Positions 7,833-8,692 of a stretch of DNA of 8,692 nt are shown here, piece after piece. Location of the stretch: assembly GCA_018700255.1 (NCBI GenBank), contig JABISU010000302.1, positions 1 to 8,692 on the forward strand. The letters are read 5' to 3'. This DNA is from Flavobacteriales bacterium (GTDB lineage: Bacteria; Bacteroidota; Bacteroidia; Flavobacteriales; UA16). Each line of letters opens with the position of its first letter. Position 1 is the stretch's first letter. A program made the position numbers and the translations under genes. The notes beneath the pieces were generated by a model. It did no database searches. It was not told where the DNA came from and saw only the letters and a list, made by a program, of their open reading frames with translations.

Positions 7833-7858
7833 AAATATCAGGTCATCCCGATATTTTT
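7833..7858 (+). terminator. Possible hairpin terminator between the lectin gene and convergent ligA
   Basis: AAATATC at 7833-7839 pairs with GATATTT at 7850-7856. After an A/C mismatch, GG at 7841-7842 can pair with CC at 7847-7848 around a TCAT loop, and the right arm runs into a five-T tract (7854-7858). This sits just after the lectin stop and could end the plus-strand operon. The stem is A/T-rich and short, so it is weak as an intrinsic terminator. The loop contains the ligA stop codon. On the minus strand the downstream side is not T-rich beyond the stem. Confidence 0.35.
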
Positions 7859-8692
7859 GCTAGAAACTCGTCTTCGCTAATTATCTCCACCCCTAGCTTC
7901 TCAGCTTTTTCCTTCTTACTGGGTCCCATCTTATCTCCCGCTACAATAAATGCAGTCTTCTTAGATATTGAGGAACTCACTTTCCCACCGTGTTTTTCTA
8001 TCAGCTTCTTTATTTCTGACCTGTCATGATGTTCGAAAACGCCACTTACTACTATCGCTGCGCCATCTAATGTATCTGTCGCCCCTTCTATTTCTTCGAC
8101 ATGAAATTGCAGGCCGGCCTTTTCGAGTTTTTCAATCAATTGCAAGTTTCGGGTCTGGGAAAAATAGTCGATTATACTCTCGGCTATCCTCTCTCCTATT
8201 TCGTCAATATTTACTAAAGTGTCTTTATCTGCTGACATTATAGCTTCCATACTACCTAAAGAGCGAGCTAATTTTTGTGCGACAATCTCTCCGACATATC
8301 TAATTCCTAAACCAAACAACACTCTCTCAAATGGTATCTCCTTACTAACTTCAATTCCATTCAGAAGCTTCTTCACAGATATCTCAGCCATTCTATCTAA
8401 AGGCAATATATCTTCAGCTTTTAAATCGTAAAGCGATCCAGGATCAACCAACAACCCCGCTTCGACTAATCGAAGGACAGTTTCTGCACCGAGTCCATTT
8501 ATGTTCATCGAGTCAAGGCTTATGAAATGGACTATGCGTCCAGACACCTGTGGCGGACATGATTCCGCATTGGGGCAGTAATGTGCCGCCTCACCCTCTT
8601 CTCTTACAAGCTCAGTCCCACACTCTAAACAATTCGTTGGAAAGCTATCTAGCGCGTCACTGAATAAATCATCTCCTACAACCCTCATGCTC
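7843..8692 (-). CDS. ligA: NAD-dependent DNA ligase LigA, C-terminal part (5' end beyond the window)
   Basis: LigA seals nicks in duplex DNA using NAD and is essential for replication and repair. The visible part is 282 codons read from the right edge leftward. Numbering from the Met at 8686-8688, which is internal rather than a start, a zinc finger has Cys20, Cys23, Cys38 and Cys44. That 3-15-6 spacing equals E. coli Cys408, 411, 426 and 432. Helix-hairpin-helix segments follow: NINGLGAETVLRLVEAG at about 62-78, GLGIRYVGEIVAQKLA at about 126-141, and a third with IDEIGERIAESI. A BRCT domain occupies about 207-281, with LDGAAIVVSGVF and HGGKVSSSISKKTAFIVAGD. From the last zinc Cys to the end there are 237 residues, against 239 in E. 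coli, so the C-terminus is complete. About 390 residues with the adenylation and OB domains must lie to the right. It converges with the lectin gene. Confidence 0.96.
   Translation of the reverse strand, partial: SMRVVGDDLFSDALDSFPTNCLECGTELVREEGEAAHYCPNAESCPPQVSGRIVHFISLDSMNINGLGAETVLRLVEAGLLVDPGSLYDLKAEDILPLDRMAEISVKKLLNGIEVSKEIPFERVLFGLGIRYVGEIVAQKLARSLGSMEAIMSADKDTLVNIDEIGERIAESIIDYFSQTRNLQLIEKLEKAGLQFHVEEIEGATDTLDGAAIVVSGVFEHHDRSEIKKLIEKHGGKVSSSISKKTAFIVAGDKMGPSKKEKAEKLGVEIISEDEFLAKISG

Noticed and set aside
7968..8431. Two plus-strand open frames opposite ligA (91 and 70 codons)
   Set aside because: They overlap the conserved helix-hairpin-helix and BRCT coding region of ligA on the other strand and look like ordinary shadows.
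8686..8688. ATG at 8686-8688 as the true start of a short ligase-like gene
   Set aside because: The frame stays open to the right edge, and the residues around it match the linker before the LigA zinc finger, so the Met is internal to a full-length ligA cut by the window.

Overview
The window looks like a chromosomal piece from a member of the Bacteroidota, most likely a marine-type Flavobacteriales relative. The lineage call rests on four signals. There is a type B (gliding-motility-associated, CHU_C-like) C-terminal sorting domain for the type IX secretion system. A TonB-dependent receptor carries the N-terminal carboxypeptidase-like regulatory domain common in this phylum. None of the starts has a convincing Shine-Dalgarno sequence; they have A/T-rich leaders instead. 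Finally, a near-perfect Bacteroidota -7 promoter element (TAnnTTTG) precedes prfC. Genus and species cannot be set from the sequence alone.

Layout. Positions 1-191 hold the C-terminal end of an unidentified protein. It is followed after 2 bp by a complete classical short-chain dehydrogenase/reductase (194-919). A 39-bp gap with the candidate promoter leads into a tightly packed four-gene plus-strand block: prfC, peptide chain release factor 3 (959-2554); a small secreted protein with a carboxypeptidase-like regulatory domain (2567-3220); a TonB-dependent outer-membrane receptor (3227-5800); and a secreted L-type lectin with four Ig-like repeats and a type B sorting domain (5804-7828). The gaps inside the block are 12, 6 and 3 bp, so one transcript is likely. 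The block ends against a convergent gene, the 3' part of ligA (NAD-dependent DNA ligase), which runs off the right edge on the minus strand. A short A/T-rich hairpin spans the 14-bp convergent junction and the ligA stop codon.

How the genes may work together. prfC and ligA are housekeeping genes. The three genes after prfC all encode exported proteins: one probably periplasmic or envelope-facing, one outer-membrane transporter and one cell-surface or secreted lectin. The lectin domain keeps the metal-binding residues of concanavalin A at identical spacing, so it probably binds carbohydrate. A sensible but untested reading is a surface glycan- or glycoconjugate-binding module working with the TonB receptor, without a SusD partner in this window. 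No CRISPR array, insertion sequence, tRNA, rRNA or phage gene was seen. Every gap between genes is 39 bp or shorter, so no long stretch is left unexplained. Most of the window is ordinary; the lectin/receptor operon is the part worth following up.
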